Below, in pieces: positions 35,653 through 43,972 of a stretch of 64,000 nt of DNA. The translations under genes were made by a program, and so were the position numbers. The notes below the pieces were generated by a model that had not been told where the DNA came from, searched no databases, and worked only from the letters and a program-made list of their open reading frames with translations. The stretch comes from Catalimonadaceae bacterium JC749. GTDB lineage: Bacteria; Bacteroidota; Bacteroidia; Cytophagales; Cyclobacteriaceae. The stretch covers positions 124,001 through 188,000 of the forward strand of contig JAJNNC010000011.1 of assembly GCA_021730635.1 (NCBI GenBank), in the 5' to 3' direction. Within the stretch, counting starts at the first letter, position 1, and each line of letters begins with the position of its first letter.

Positions 35653-37545
35653 ATGAAAATGAGAAAAAATATTGGGGCAATACTCCTTGTGTTGCTGTTG
35701 GGTGCCTGTTCAGACGTGCTGGACCTGGAACCCACGGATAAGTTGAGCGGTCAGGCATTATTCAGTGATCCTGCCGGTGTGAAACTATACATGGCCAACC
35801 TGTATTATCAGTTGCCCATAGAGGATTTTACTTATTTCAGAAATGGTTTCCGCATCAATGGAGGTGATCCTAACAATGGGGGCTTTGCACCGGCGATGCA
35901 AACCGATGAGGCCGTTCATTCTGAGTTTGGCGACTTCATTGGCGATGGCGATTTCAACTGGTGGGAACAAAGCTACAAACTGATCAGAGATGTGAACCTG
36001 CTCATCGATATTATCCCCACGCTGGATATTGCAGAAGAAGACCGGAACATGATTGTGGGGGAAGCCGCTTTTATCCGTGCCTACACTTATTTTGAGCTGG
36101 CCAAACTATACGGAGGTGTCCCCCTGATTCTTTCCTCCCAAAACTACGAGGGAGAGGTAGAGTCGCTCAAAGTGCCCCGAAGCACGGAAGCAGACACCTG
36201 GAATTTCATCATGGAAGAATGTGATGTGGCGATTGCCAATTTACCGGAATCCTGGCAGGGGGGCGAACGGAGAGGTACCAGATGGGCGGCTTACGCTCTG
36301 AAGTCAAGAGCAGCCTTGCATGCCGCATCCATCGCAAAATTTGGAAACAAAGCCCCTTTATCCGGCACAGCTGTAGATCAGAAATTGATCGGACTAGAGG
36401 CCAGCCTGGCTTCTCCATATTATGAGGCCTGCATAGAAGCCAGTGAGGCGATCATGAATGCAGGCGTTTTCAGTTTGTATAAACCTGATCCGGCTTCTCC
36501 GGAAGAAGCGGCAGAAAACTATAGAGAGCTGTTTCAGGATCCGAACATAGCACCGATGGAAGCTATCTTTATCAAAGGATTTGCCAGGCCGGGCAATGAA
36601 ACCGGGCATAATTACAATATCTGGTATCAGCCGGCTCAGACTGCCAACGGCTGGCCACACCCTGGCCGCATGAATCCTACCCTGGAGTTCGTTGACCTGT
36701 ATGAAAGCTATGACAATCCGGGAGAGAGTGATCCTATTGAAACGACAGTGAGTGGAGATATAGAAGACTATAACGGCTTTGATCCTGCGAAAGAGTACCT
36801 GCATTTTTCCAACCCTTATGAAATCTTTGCAGGCAAAGATGCCCGCCTGTGGGGCACAGTCGTGTTGCCAGGTACCCCATGGAAAGATCAGCAGATCATC
36901 ATTCAGGCAGGCTATGTGAAACCAGATGGAGAAGCCGTCATCCGTTTAAGTGATCAGATCACCGTAGACGGTACCGTCTATTATACCTATGGCGGCCCCA
37001 ACCCCAATACCTATTCCGGCTTTGACCCCTTCGGCGGCAATAATACCCGGACAGGCTTTGGTTTTAAGAAATTTCTGGACCAAAGAACGCCTGTCTCTCC
37101 CGGATGGAACCAGGGCACCACCGATTTTATGGATTTCAGATATGCTGAGATACTTCTTAATTATGCCGAAGCAGTGTTGGAAAGTGGCATGGGTGATGCT
37201 ACCCGGGCTGCGCAAGCCATGAATGATATACGGAGAAGGGCAGGTCATACGGTAGCTATTCCACTGACCCTGGAAAACCTGATGCGGGAACGAAGGGTAG
37301 AACTGGCTTTTGAAAACAAACGATACTGGGACCTGATCCGCAGAAGAGAGTATCATATCATCTTCAATCAAAAGAGAATGCACGCCTTGTTTCCTTTGCT
37401 GGACCTGAGGACCAGTCCACCCCAGTATATTTTTGTGCGGAGCTTTGTACCCAATGTTAATCCCAGAACCTTCGATTACAAATGGTATTACCGGCCAATT
37501 CCCGGTATAGGGGCTAATGAGCTGGTACAAAATCCTCAGTATTAA
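35653..37545 (+). CDS. SusD/RagB-family surface glycan-binding lipoprotein
   Basis: 630 residues. A lipoprotein signal with lipobox LLLGACSD (Cys19) begins the protein. A SusD-like N-terminal half is rich in TPR helices (GEAAFIRAYTYFELAKLYGGVPLI is the family hallmark), and the RagB/SusD C-terminal half contains DFRYAEILLNYAEAV and MRERRVELAFENKRYWDLIRR. The protein covers the SusC barrel as a ligand-binding lid on the cell surface. It is somewhat long for SusD (usually 500-600) because of an insert around residues 330-470. Second gene of the operon. Confidence 0.95.
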   Translation: MKMRKNIGAILLVLLLGACSDVLDLEPTDKLSGQALFSDPAGVKLYMANLYYQLPIEDFTYFRNGFRINGGDPNNGGFAPAMQTDEAVHSEFGDFIGDGDFNWWEQSYKLIRDVNLLIDIIPTLDIAEEDRNMIVGEAAFIRAYTYFELAKLYGGVPLILSSQNYEGEVESLKVPRSTEADTWNFIMEECDVAIANLPESWQGGERRGTRWAAYALKSRAALHAASIAKFGNKAPLSGTAVDQKLIGLEASLASPYYEACIEASEAIMNAGVFSLYKPDPASPEEAAENYRELFQDPNIAPMEAIFIKGFARPGNETGHNYNIWYQPAQTANGWPHPGRMNPTLEFVDLYESYDNPGESDPIETTVSGDIEDYNGFDPAKEYLHFSNPYEIFAGKDARLWGTVVLPGTPWKDQQIIIQAGYVKPDGEAVIRLSDQITVDGTVYYTYGGPNPNTYSGFDPFGGNNTRTGFGFKKFLDQRTPVSPGWNQGTTDFMDFRYAEILLNYAEAVLESGMGDATRAAQAMNDIRRRAGHTVAIPLTLENLMRERRVELAFENKRYWDLIRRREYHIIFNQKRMHALFPLLDLRTSPPQYIFVRSFVPNVNPRTFDYKWYYRPIPGIGANELVQNPQY

Positions 37546-37584
37546 CCCAAGGGTTAACCTTTATTATTCAACCTAAAATTGATT

Positions 37585-38271
37585 ATGATGAAGACATATA
37601 AAATAGTAATGATACTCCTGAGCTTCGCCTTGTATGCTTGTGAGCTGGATAATTTTGACATGCCTGATGCGGCTTTATCAGGACGCATCATAGATGCGCA
37701 AACGGGTGAACTGGTAGAGCAGGATATTATTCGCGGTACGAATATCGAGCTGACCGAACATGGCTATGACCCAGTGGCCTCACAATACCTGATCGTGAAG
37801 AATGATGGTACCTATGAGAATAGTTTGCTCTTTTCCAATACCTATACAGTGCAGCCTGTACGTGGAAATTTTATACCCGTCGAATCACAGGAGATAAATA
37901 TCAGCGGAAATACCGTGCTTGACTTTACAGTGACACCCTACATTCGCATCCTGGATGCCTCTGTGGTGAAAGAAGGTTCAAAAGTAGTGGCTACTTTCAG
38001 GTTAGAGCAAAATGTGACCAACAATGTGAGGAAAGTGGGTCTGTATGTACACTCCGAAGCTAGTGTAGGGGAGCCGTTACGGATCGTAGCTGTAGAAAAT
38101 GAGATCAATGCCGTGGTAGATCCTAACCAGGTTTTCACCCTGGAGGTAGACCTGCCGTCTAATAGTGCCACACTGCAAGCAGGAGAACAGTACTTTTTCC
38201 GAATCGGGGCGCTCATCGATGTAGGTGAAGCTAAACTCAACTATGTGCCGGCAGTTCGTCTGGGCGTATAA
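37585..38271 (+). CDS. DUF3823 lipoprotein of a SusCD locus
   Basis: About 228 residues. A lipoprotein signal with Cys19 (SFALYACELDN) is followed by an N-terminal carboxypeptidase-regulatory-like beta-sandwich (about 28-110, LSGRIIDAQTGELV) and a C-terminal beta-rich domain. DUF3823 proteins are almost always encoded right after SusD and are thought to be surface glycan-binding proteins. The frame opens at a TTG at 37579; the ATG at 37585 (or 37588) gives a proper signal peptide. Third gene of the SusCD operon, followed by a terminator-like hairpin. Confidence 0.85.
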   Translation: MMKTYKIVMILLSFALYACELDNFDMPDAALSGRIIDAQTGELVEQDIIRGTNIELTEHGYDPVASQYLIVKNDGTYENSLLFSNTYTVQPVRGNFIPVESQEINISGNTVLDFTVTPYIRILDASVVKEGSKVVATFRLEQNVTNNVRKVGLYVHSEASVGEPLRIVAVENEINAVVDPNQVFTLEVDLPSNSATLQAGEQYFFRIGALIDVGEAKLNYVPAVRLGV

Positions 38272-38298
38272 GCTTTGCCTGAATTTATTGATAACCTT

Positions 38299-38346
38299 TC
38301 CCTTCTCTTCTAGCCCAGTGGTGTCAGCAAGAGAAGGGATCATTTT
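38299..38346 (+). terminator. Terminator-like hairpin after the SusCD-DUF3823 genes
   Basis: TCCCTTCTCTT (38299-38309) pairs perfectly with AAGAGAAGGGA (38329-38339), an 11-bp stem with a 19-base loop, followed by TCATTTTC. It lies 27 bases after the DUF3823 stop and 28 bases before the GH-like start, so it may reduce readthrough into the glycosidase gene rather than end the locus. Confidence 0.6.
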
Positions 38347-38367
38347 CTCCCAAACCTACACACCAAC

Positions 38368-39690
38368 ATGCTAATCAAAATACCTTTGACTTTTCTGATT
38401 CTCCTGATATTTTTCGCCAATGGATGTAAAGAATCTGAGAAAGAAAATATAAAAGAAAATCCTGAGGCCACCCAGGAGCCTGATACTGTTTATGATGAAA
38501 CGGGATTGTTGTATACTTCCTACAAAAACCTGGTGATGGCTGGCTATCAGGGTTGGTTTGCGGCGGAAGGCGACGATTCCAACCGGGGCTGGTATCACTA
38601 TAAAAGTAACTGCGGATTCGAACCCGGCTGTTCTACCATTGATTTTTGGCCCGATATGACGGAATACACCAAAAAGTATATCACGCCCTTCAAACATGCC
38701 GATGGGTCCTATGCTTACCTCTACAGTCCATATGATGAGGAAAGTGTGGATTTGCATTTCAAATGGATGAAAAACTATGGCATTGATGGTGTATTCATGC
38801 AACGATTTGTCGTAGAGGTGAAAGATGCTAATCCTGCGGGAAAGCGGCATTTCAACAAAGTGTTGGAAAATGCCCTGAAAGCCGCCAGGAAGTATGACAG
38901 GGCCATTTGTGTGATGTATGATCTGAGTGGCTGTTCCAGTGAGGATATAGCCTATGTAAAACAGGATTGGGAGGCTTTACAGCAGCAGTTTGCCTTGTTT
39001 GACAATGAGAAAAATCCAGGCTATGTCCGGCACAATGGCCGACCCCTGCTGGCCATCTGGGGTGCTGGCTTTGATGATAACCGAAAATACGCTGTGGCAG
39101 ATATACAGCAGCTGGTGTCTGGCCTGAAGGGGATCAACAACAAAGTAGCAGTGATGCTCGGCGTTCCTTACTATTGGCGAACGCTGGATAAAGATACTGA
39201 GAACAATCCTTTGCTGCATGACCTGATCAGAAATTGTGACATTGTCATGCCCTGGGCGGTGGGTCGCTATGACTCAGAGCGCTATGACATCGCAGGGCCA
39301 GTGCTGGCGGGTGATATACAATGGTGTAAAAACAATGGAGTAGACTATGTGCCGCTCGTATTTCCAGGCTTTAGCTGGGGTAATCTGCAGAAAGATCAAA
39401 GCCTTTATCATGCCATCCCCCGGCAGAAGGGTGATTTTCTGTGGAAACAGATAGCAGGGGCCAAACTGTCCGGAGCCGAAGCTCTGTATGTTGCCATGTT
39501 TGATGAAATTGACGAAGGAACAGCTATTTTTAAAACAGCCAGAGAAAGCGAAGTGCCCCTAAATGGTGATGGTAGATTTGTGGGCATAGAAGACGAGCTG
39601 GCAACAGACTATTACCTGTGGCTGACAGGGCAGGGAGCCCGCTGGTTTCATGGAGAGGGTTCATTCAGTGCCACCAAACCACAACGTTAG
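38368..39690 (+). CDS. Glycoside hydrolase family 71/99-like lipoprotein
   Basis: 440 residues. A lipobox (FFANGCKES, Cys20) is followed by a TIM-barrel of the GH71/GH99 type: VMAGYQGWFAAEGDDSNRGW near the start, SPYDEESVDLHFKWMKNYGIDGVFMQRF, WGAGFDDN, and a late acidic motif ALYVAMFDEIDEGTAIFKT. GH99 enzymes are endo-alpha-1,2-mannanases or mannosidases and GH71 are alpha-1,3-glucanases; this relative is often found in SusCD loci without a known substrate. The protein is probably surface-anchored and would start degradation of the glycan taken up by SusC/SusD. It is the last gene of the locus before a 190-base gap. Confidence 0.82.
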   Translation: MLIKIPLTFLILLIFFANGCKESEKENIKENPEATQEPDTVYDETGLLYTSYKNLVMAGYQGWFAAEGDDSNRGWYHYKSNCGFEPGCSTIDFWPDMTEYTKKYITPFKHADGSYAYLYSPYDEESVDLHFKWMKNYGIDGVFMQRFVVEVKDANPAGKRHFNKVLENALKAARKYDRAICVMYDLSGCSSEDIAYVKQDWEALQQQFALFDNEKNPGYVRHNGRPLLAIWGAGFDDNRKYAVADIQQLVSGLKGINNKVAVMLGVPYYWRTLDKDTENNPLLHDLIRNCDIVMPWAVGRYDSERYDIAGPVLAGDIQWCKNNGVDYVPLVFPGFSWGNLQKDQSLYHAIPRQKGDFLWKQIAGAKLSGAEALYVAMFDEIDEGTAIFKTARESEVPLNGDGRFVGIEDELATDYYLWLTGQGARWFHGEGSFSATKPQR

Positions 39691-39788
39691 CCGTCTCAAA
39701 ACTTTTAAGAGCAAGGCTTATCCACCCTCAACAATAATACTGAATTCAGTCGGCTCTATTATTTATCTTATAAATCCAAAGAGGACTA

Positions 39789-39818
39789 TTGCGCTACATT
39801 CATTTTATCAATACTTTG
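39789..39818 (+). promoter_or_regulatory. Bacteroidetes-type sigma-A promoter for the sugar-acid gene set
   Basis: ATTG ending at 39791 (-33 element) and TACTTTG at 39812-39818 (-7 element, consensus TAnnTTTG) are separated by 20 bases, the spacing expected for Bacteroidota housekeeping promoters. The -7 element ends 62 bases before the Gfo/Idh/MocA start. Confidence 0.55.
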
Positions 39819-39880
39819 CGTGAACCTGAGCCTGTGCCAAGGCTGAGTACATCCTTATACTGACCTTTAACAACCTTACT

Positions 39881-40999
39881 ATGCGTTCACGTCGAGATTT
39901 TTTACAGAAGATTACCGTTTCAGCCATCGGTCTACCGCTTATCCAAAGATATGACACCACAGGCATACAAAATTTTATCCATCCTTCTACCCAGAATAAA
40001 GTGCTGCGTGTCGCCATTATGGGCTTGGGAAGTTATGGCACCCGGGTGGCTGACGCCATGCAGTCCAGTGAAAAGGCTAAATTAGTAGGCGTGGTGAGTG
40101 GTACGCCTTCCAAGATCAAAGACTGGCAGTCGAAATACAACATTCCGGAGAAGAACTGTTATAACTATGAGAATTTTGACCGGATGAAAGACAATCCGGA
40201 CATTGATGCTGTGTATGTGATCACGCCTAATGCCCTGCACCACGATCAGGTGATACGCGTGGCCAAAGCAGGGAAACATGCTATCTGTGAGAAACCCATG
40301 GCGATCAACGCCAAAGAGGGACAGGAGATGGTAGAGGCCTGCAAGCAGGCGAATGTAAAACTGCTGGTAGGTTACAGAATGCACTTTGAACCCAAGACAC
40401 TGGAAATTATTCGCATGCGGAAAGAGGGTGCGTTTGGAAAAGTATTGTTCTTTCAGGGCTTGTCTGGCTTTAGAATAGGAGATCCTAATCAGTGGCGATT
40501 AAACAAAGAGCTGGCAGGAGGGGGCGCTATGATGGATATTGGTATTTATTCCATCAACGGTGCCCGTTATATGGTGGGAGAAGAACCCATATGGGTTACA
40601 GCCCAGGAGACGAAAACAGACCCGGTAAAGTTTAAGGAAGGGGTCGACGAAACCATTATGTTTCAAATGGGCTTTCCCAGCGGAGCCGTTGCCTCCTGTT
40701 TGTCTACCTATACGATGAACAATCTGGATCGCTTTTTCCTGAATGGCTCAGAAGGGTTCGCTGAGTTACAACCTTCTACCGGTTATGGTCCTATTGAAGG
40801 CCGTACCCATAAAGGTAAACTTACACAACCTCATAAGACACATCAGACCGTGCAGATGGACGAAATGGCCGCTATTATTCTGGAAGGAAAACAACCGGTG
40901 GTGCCGGTAGATGGCGCAGAAGGTGTGAAAGATTTAAAAATTATAGATGCTATTTTTCAGGCAGTGAAAGCAGGTAAAAAAGTAGAAGTACAGGTGTAA
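39881..40999 (+). CDS. Gfo/Idh/MocA-family oxidoreductase with Tat-type signal
   Basis: 372 residues. A twin-arginine type start (SRRDFLQK near residue 3) is followed by a Rossmann domain (about 42-165) with VAIMGLGSYGTRVADAM, the ITPNALHHDQV loop and EKP (CEKPMAIN) with the catalytic lysine. The C-terminal alpha/beta domain carries GGGAMMDIGIYSINGAR with the usual Asp and a following Tyr in place of the His of many relatives. It would oxidise or reduce a sugar with tightly bound NAD(P), possibly in the periplasm after folding with cofactor. Preceded by a good promoter; 155 bases separate it from the next gene. Confidence 0.9.
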   Translation: MRSRRDFLQKITVSAIGLPLIQRYDTTGIQNFIHPSTQNKVLRVAIMGLGSYGTRVADAMQSSEKAKLVGVVSGTPSKIKDWQSKYNIPEKNCYNYENFDRMKDNPDIDAVYVITPNALHHDQVIRVAKAGKHAICEKPMAINAKEGQEMVEACKQANVKLLVGYRMHFEPKTLEIIRMRKEGAFGKVLFFQGLSGFRIGDPNQWRLNKELAGGGAMMDIGIYSINGARYMVGEEPIWVTAQETKTDPVKFKEGVDETIMFQMGFPSGAVASCLSTYTMNNLDRFFLNGSEGFAELQPSTGYGPIEGRTHKGKLTQPHKTHQTVQMDEMAAIILEGKQPVVPVDGAEGVKDLKIIDAIFQAVKAGKKVEVQV

Positions 41000-41154
41000 A
41001 CACCTTTTATGTTTTCTGAAATACCCTCTTACAGCATGTTAAAAAGCGCTGTGAGTGAACCTGGCAATGTGCACTGAAAATGCCGTAAGCTTATTTTACT
41101 GTTTTTCTCTTAGAAGACGTCCTGACCCATCGGACAGTTCACTTTTCAGATCAT

Positions 41155-41919
41155 ATGGAATTAACAGTCATCAAAACCGGGTTGGAAGAGATTCAGTCTT
41201 TTCGCATCTTATTTCTGCAGGAAAATAATTTTCAGTTTATCTGCAACAAATGTCATGATAATGGCTGGGCAGACACGTATTTGTTCATGATAGATGGGAT
41301 AAAGATTGGTTACGGCTCTATATGGGGAACCAACAGAAGAGAAGACAGAGATACAGTTTTTGAGTTTTATGTCATCAGACCCTTTAGAAAATTCTCAAAT
41401 TCAATCTTCCAGAAGTTTCAGGCTGTCTCTGGCGCCATTTATATCGAGAGCCAGAGTAACGATTTGTTTTTATCGTCCATGCTCTATGTATATGCACAAA
41501 ACGTTTGTGCAGAAGCTATACTGTTTGAAGATCATTTTATGACAAACATTACGATTCCTGGTGTAATTTTCCGCAAAACAACAGCAGCAGATAATATGGG
41601 TGATGATCCTAGTGAATATGTGTTGGAACAAAATGGTGAAGTTGTTGCGAGTGGTGGACTTATGCTGAATTACAATATACCTTTTGCCGATATATATATG
41701 GAAGTAAAGGAGCCTTTCCGTCAAAAAGGATTGGGCCATTTAATTGTGCAGGAATTAAAAAAAGAAGCCTATCTTATGGGAAGGGTGCCTGCTGCCCGGT
41801 GTAATATAGAGAATCAGGCTTCAAAAGCAACCTTGATAAAGGCAGGATTAAGAGTTTGTGGATTCAGGCTCAAAGGAGACATGAACAATACACTGACTAA
41901 AACGATACAGACAAATTGA
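41155..41919 (+). CDS. GNAT-family N-acetyltransferase
   Basis: 254 residues. The C-terminal half is a GNAT domain: acetyl-CoA loop EPFRQKGLGHLIVQELKKEA (R/Q-x-x-G-x-G/A pattern) and the typical ending NIENQASKATLIKAGLRVCGF. The N-terminal half (about 1-125) looks like a degenerate second GNAT fold (GYGSIWGTNRREDRDTVFEFYV), so the protein may be a double-GNAT acyltransferase. The substrate is unknown. Codon use is a little more A/T-rich than the flanking dehydrogenase genes and it has 155 bases before it, so it may not belong to their pathway. Confidence 0.8.
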   Translation: MELTVIKTGLEEIQSFRILFLQENNFQFICNKCHDNGWADTYLFMIDGIKIGYGSIWGTNRREDRDTVFEFYVIRPFRKFSNSIFQKFQAVSGAIYIESQSNDLFLSSMLYVYAQNVCAEAILFEDHFMTNITIPGVIFRKTTAADNMGDDPSEYVLEQNGEVVASGGLMLNYNIPFADIYMEVKEPFRQKGLGHLIVQELKKEAYLMGRVPAARCNIENQASKATLIKAGLRVCGFRLKGDMNNTLTKTIQTN

Positions 41920-41995
41920 CTTAACGTTGAGCATTCACTAGCTATTGGCTCTTTCTGCTGAAACAGACTCTCTGGCAAAGAAATATCCTGTTAAC

Positions 41996-42934
41996 ATGAA
42001 CCAGCAACAGATGACACAAAAAAATATCTTTCCATCAGCATTTCCTCCCGACGGTAAAAAGATTGGTTTTATTGGGGTGGGCATCATGGGCAAACCTATG
42101 GCGCAGCATCTTAAAAAAGCGGGAGCAGAAGTCATTGTTCATAACCGCAGCCAGGCGGTGGTGCAGGCATTAAAGGAAGAAGGTTTTGAAGCAGCTGATA
42201 CCCCGGCAGCCGTTGCCGAGGCCGTGCAGGACGGATACATCATATTAATGCTGACCAACACCTATGCGGTAGAGGCTGTGGTGGAAGGAGCGCACGGACT
42301 GTTCTCAAAATTGCAGCCCCAGGCTACGGTCATCGATATGGGAAGTACCTGGGTGCGGGAAACCCGAAAGTGGCACAACATAGCTGCCAGTAAAGGGGCA
42401 GATTGGATAGATGCTCCGGTCTCAGGCGGGCAACAGGGCGCCAAGGAGGCTACTTTAACCATAATGGCCGGTGGCCATCAACCTACTTTTGACCGGGTGA
42501 AACCTATTCTGGACATTTTGGGAGCCCAGGTGACCTATATGGGAGAAAGCGGTACCGGACAGGTTACCAAACTGGCCAACCAAATTATCGTTGCCAATAC
42601 CATTGCGTCGGTCAGTGAGGCGTTTATCTTATGTGAGGCACTCGGTGTTGACTTAACAGCCGCCCGGCAAGCGCTGTTAAATGGTTTTGCCGGTAGTAAA
42701 ATTCTCGACATGCATGGACTGCGAATGATTGAAGCAAACTATGCGCCTGGCGGAAAAGCTACCAGCCAGCTCAAAGACCTGGTGGAAGCTTGCCGGGTGG
42801 CTGAAGACCAGCAACTGGACCTTCCCATGCTCACCACGAATAAAAAATTATGGGAAAAGATGATAGAGGCAGGGATGGGCGATCTGGACCACAGTGCGCT
42901 GTACGCATTCTATCAGAAGATACACAATACATAA
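41996..42934 (+). CDS. 3-hydroxyisobutyrate-dehydrogenase-family NAD(P)-dependent oxidoreductase
   Basis: 312 residues from the ATG at 41996; the frame opens 17 codons earlier at a TTG without family sequence. The Rossmann motif GFIGVGIMGKPMAQHLKKAG, the substrate loop APVSGGQQGAKEATLTIMAGG, and the catalytic lysine in GTGQVTKLANQI mark a beta-hydroxyacid dehydrogenase (tartronate-semialdehyde reductase, L-threonate dehydrogenase and similar). It is 16 bases ahead of the DenD-like gene. A pair of this family with DenD and an acid sugar dehydratase is typical of four-carbon or six-carbon sugar-acid breakdown. Confidence 0.9.
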   Translation: MNQQQMTQKNIFPSAFPPDGKKIGFIGVGIMGKPMAQHLKKAGAEVIVHNRSQAVVQALKEEGFEAADTPAAVAEAVQDGYIILMLTNTYAVEAVVEGAHGLFSKLQPQATVIDMGSTWVRETRKWHNIAASKGADWIDAPVSGGQQGAKEATLTIMAGGHQPTFDRVKPILDILGAQVTYMGESGTGQVTKLANQIIVANTIASVSEAFILCEALGVDLTAARQALLNGFAGSKILDMHGLRMIEANYAPGGKATSQLKDLVEACRVAEDQQLDLPMLTTNKKLWEKMIEAGMGDLDHSALYAFYQKIHNT

Positions 42935-42950
42935 CCTAAAGCTTCCTGCT

Positions 42951-43964
42951 ATGAAAGTTATCATCACGGGCGGAGGAGGTTTTCTCGGAAGCCAGCTGAC
43001 CCAGGCACTTAGCCGCAGGCCTTATTTGCAGTGGGCTCCGGCAGAAAAAAAAGAAATTTCAGAGATACTGGCGGTAGACCTTGTCATTCCGGCATCCGTA
43101 CGTACGCAGGCATCGGATCGGGTCACTTTTTTGGAAGCAGACCTATCGGATCAGGCTGTGATCGAGGCGATGATCACTGAAAAAGAAGATTTCGCTTTGT
43201 TTCATCTGGCAGCTGTCGTCAGTGGAGCCGGGGAGAAAGATTTTGATCTGGCGATGCGTGTGAATTTCGACAGTACCCGGCAACTTTTAGAAGCCTGTCG
43301 CCATACGGCTCTTTGCCCTCGTGTGGTTTTTGCCAGCAGTATCGCCGTATATGGAGGAGCATATACACCACCAGTCGTTTCTGATACCACCAAGCCCTTG
43401 CCCCAAACCACCTATGGGATGACCAAACTCATGGGAGAACTTATGATCAATGACTATAGTCGCAAAGGATTTCTGGATGGGCGTGCCCTCCGGCTGCCAA
43501 CGGTATTTATCCGTCCGGGAAAGCCTAACGCGGCAGCTTCCAGTTTTGCCAGTGCGGTATTCAGAGAACCGCTGAACGGGATAGATTATCACTTACCGGT
43601 CGGCCTGGATATGGAAGTGCCTCTGTTAGGATACAGAAAGGTAGTAGATGCCTTTATCAGGGCGATGGAGTGCGACAGTCAGGTGTTGGGTGATGATCGT
43701 ACCCTTACCTTGCCCAGCCGTAAGTATGAGGTCAAAGAGATGATCCGTGCCTTGCAGGCGGTGGCCGACGCCAAAGGAATCCGGTTAGGGAAGATTATCG
43801 AGAGCCCTGATCCTACGATCATCAACATTGTAAAGGGTTGGCCTGTGGGCACTGAAGCCAAACGAGCCGAGGCGCTTGGCATCACGGCTGACCAGGGCGT
43901 GGAAGAAGTTATCTTACAATATCTGGAGGATTTTTATCCTGATGCGTTTAACCTGAAAACCTAA
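42951..43964 (+). CDS. denD: D-erythronate-dehydrogenase-like NAD-dependent epimerase/dehydratase family protein
   Basis: 337 residues. An extended short-chain dehydrogenase with the NAD motif GGGGFLGSQL near the start, FHLAAVVSGAGEKDFD, serine region FASSIAVYGG and the catalytic Tyr-x-x-x-Lys as TYGMTKLMGE. The segment LRLPTVFIRPGKPNAAASSFAS is characteristic of the DenD group, which oxidises D-erythronate to 2-keto-D-erythronate. The frame is open from 42894 inside the previous gene, but the ATG at 42951 starts exactly at the Rossmann strand. The next gene begins 8 bases after its stop, a tight operon. Confidence 0.8.
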   Translation: MKVIITGGGGFLGSQLTQALSRRPYLQWAPAEKKEISEILAVDLVIPASVRTQASDRVTFLEADLSDQAVIEAMITEKEDFALFHLAAVVSGAGEKDFDLAMRVNFDSTRQLLEACRHTALCPRVVFASSIAVYGGAYTPPVVSDTTKPLPQTTYGMTKLMGELMINDYSRKGFLDGRALRLPTVFIRPGKPNAAASSFASAVFREPLNGIDYHLPVGLDMEVPLLGYRKVVDAFIRAMECDSQVLGDDRTLTLPSRKYEVKEMIRALQAVADAKGIRLGKIIESPDPTIINIVKGWPVGTEAKRAEALGITADQGVEEVILQYLEDFYPDAFNLKT

Positions 43965-43972
43965 ACGATTGT

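Noticed and set aside
36946-37530. 194-codon minus-strand frame inside SusD
   Set aside because: Antisense shadow; no family sequence.
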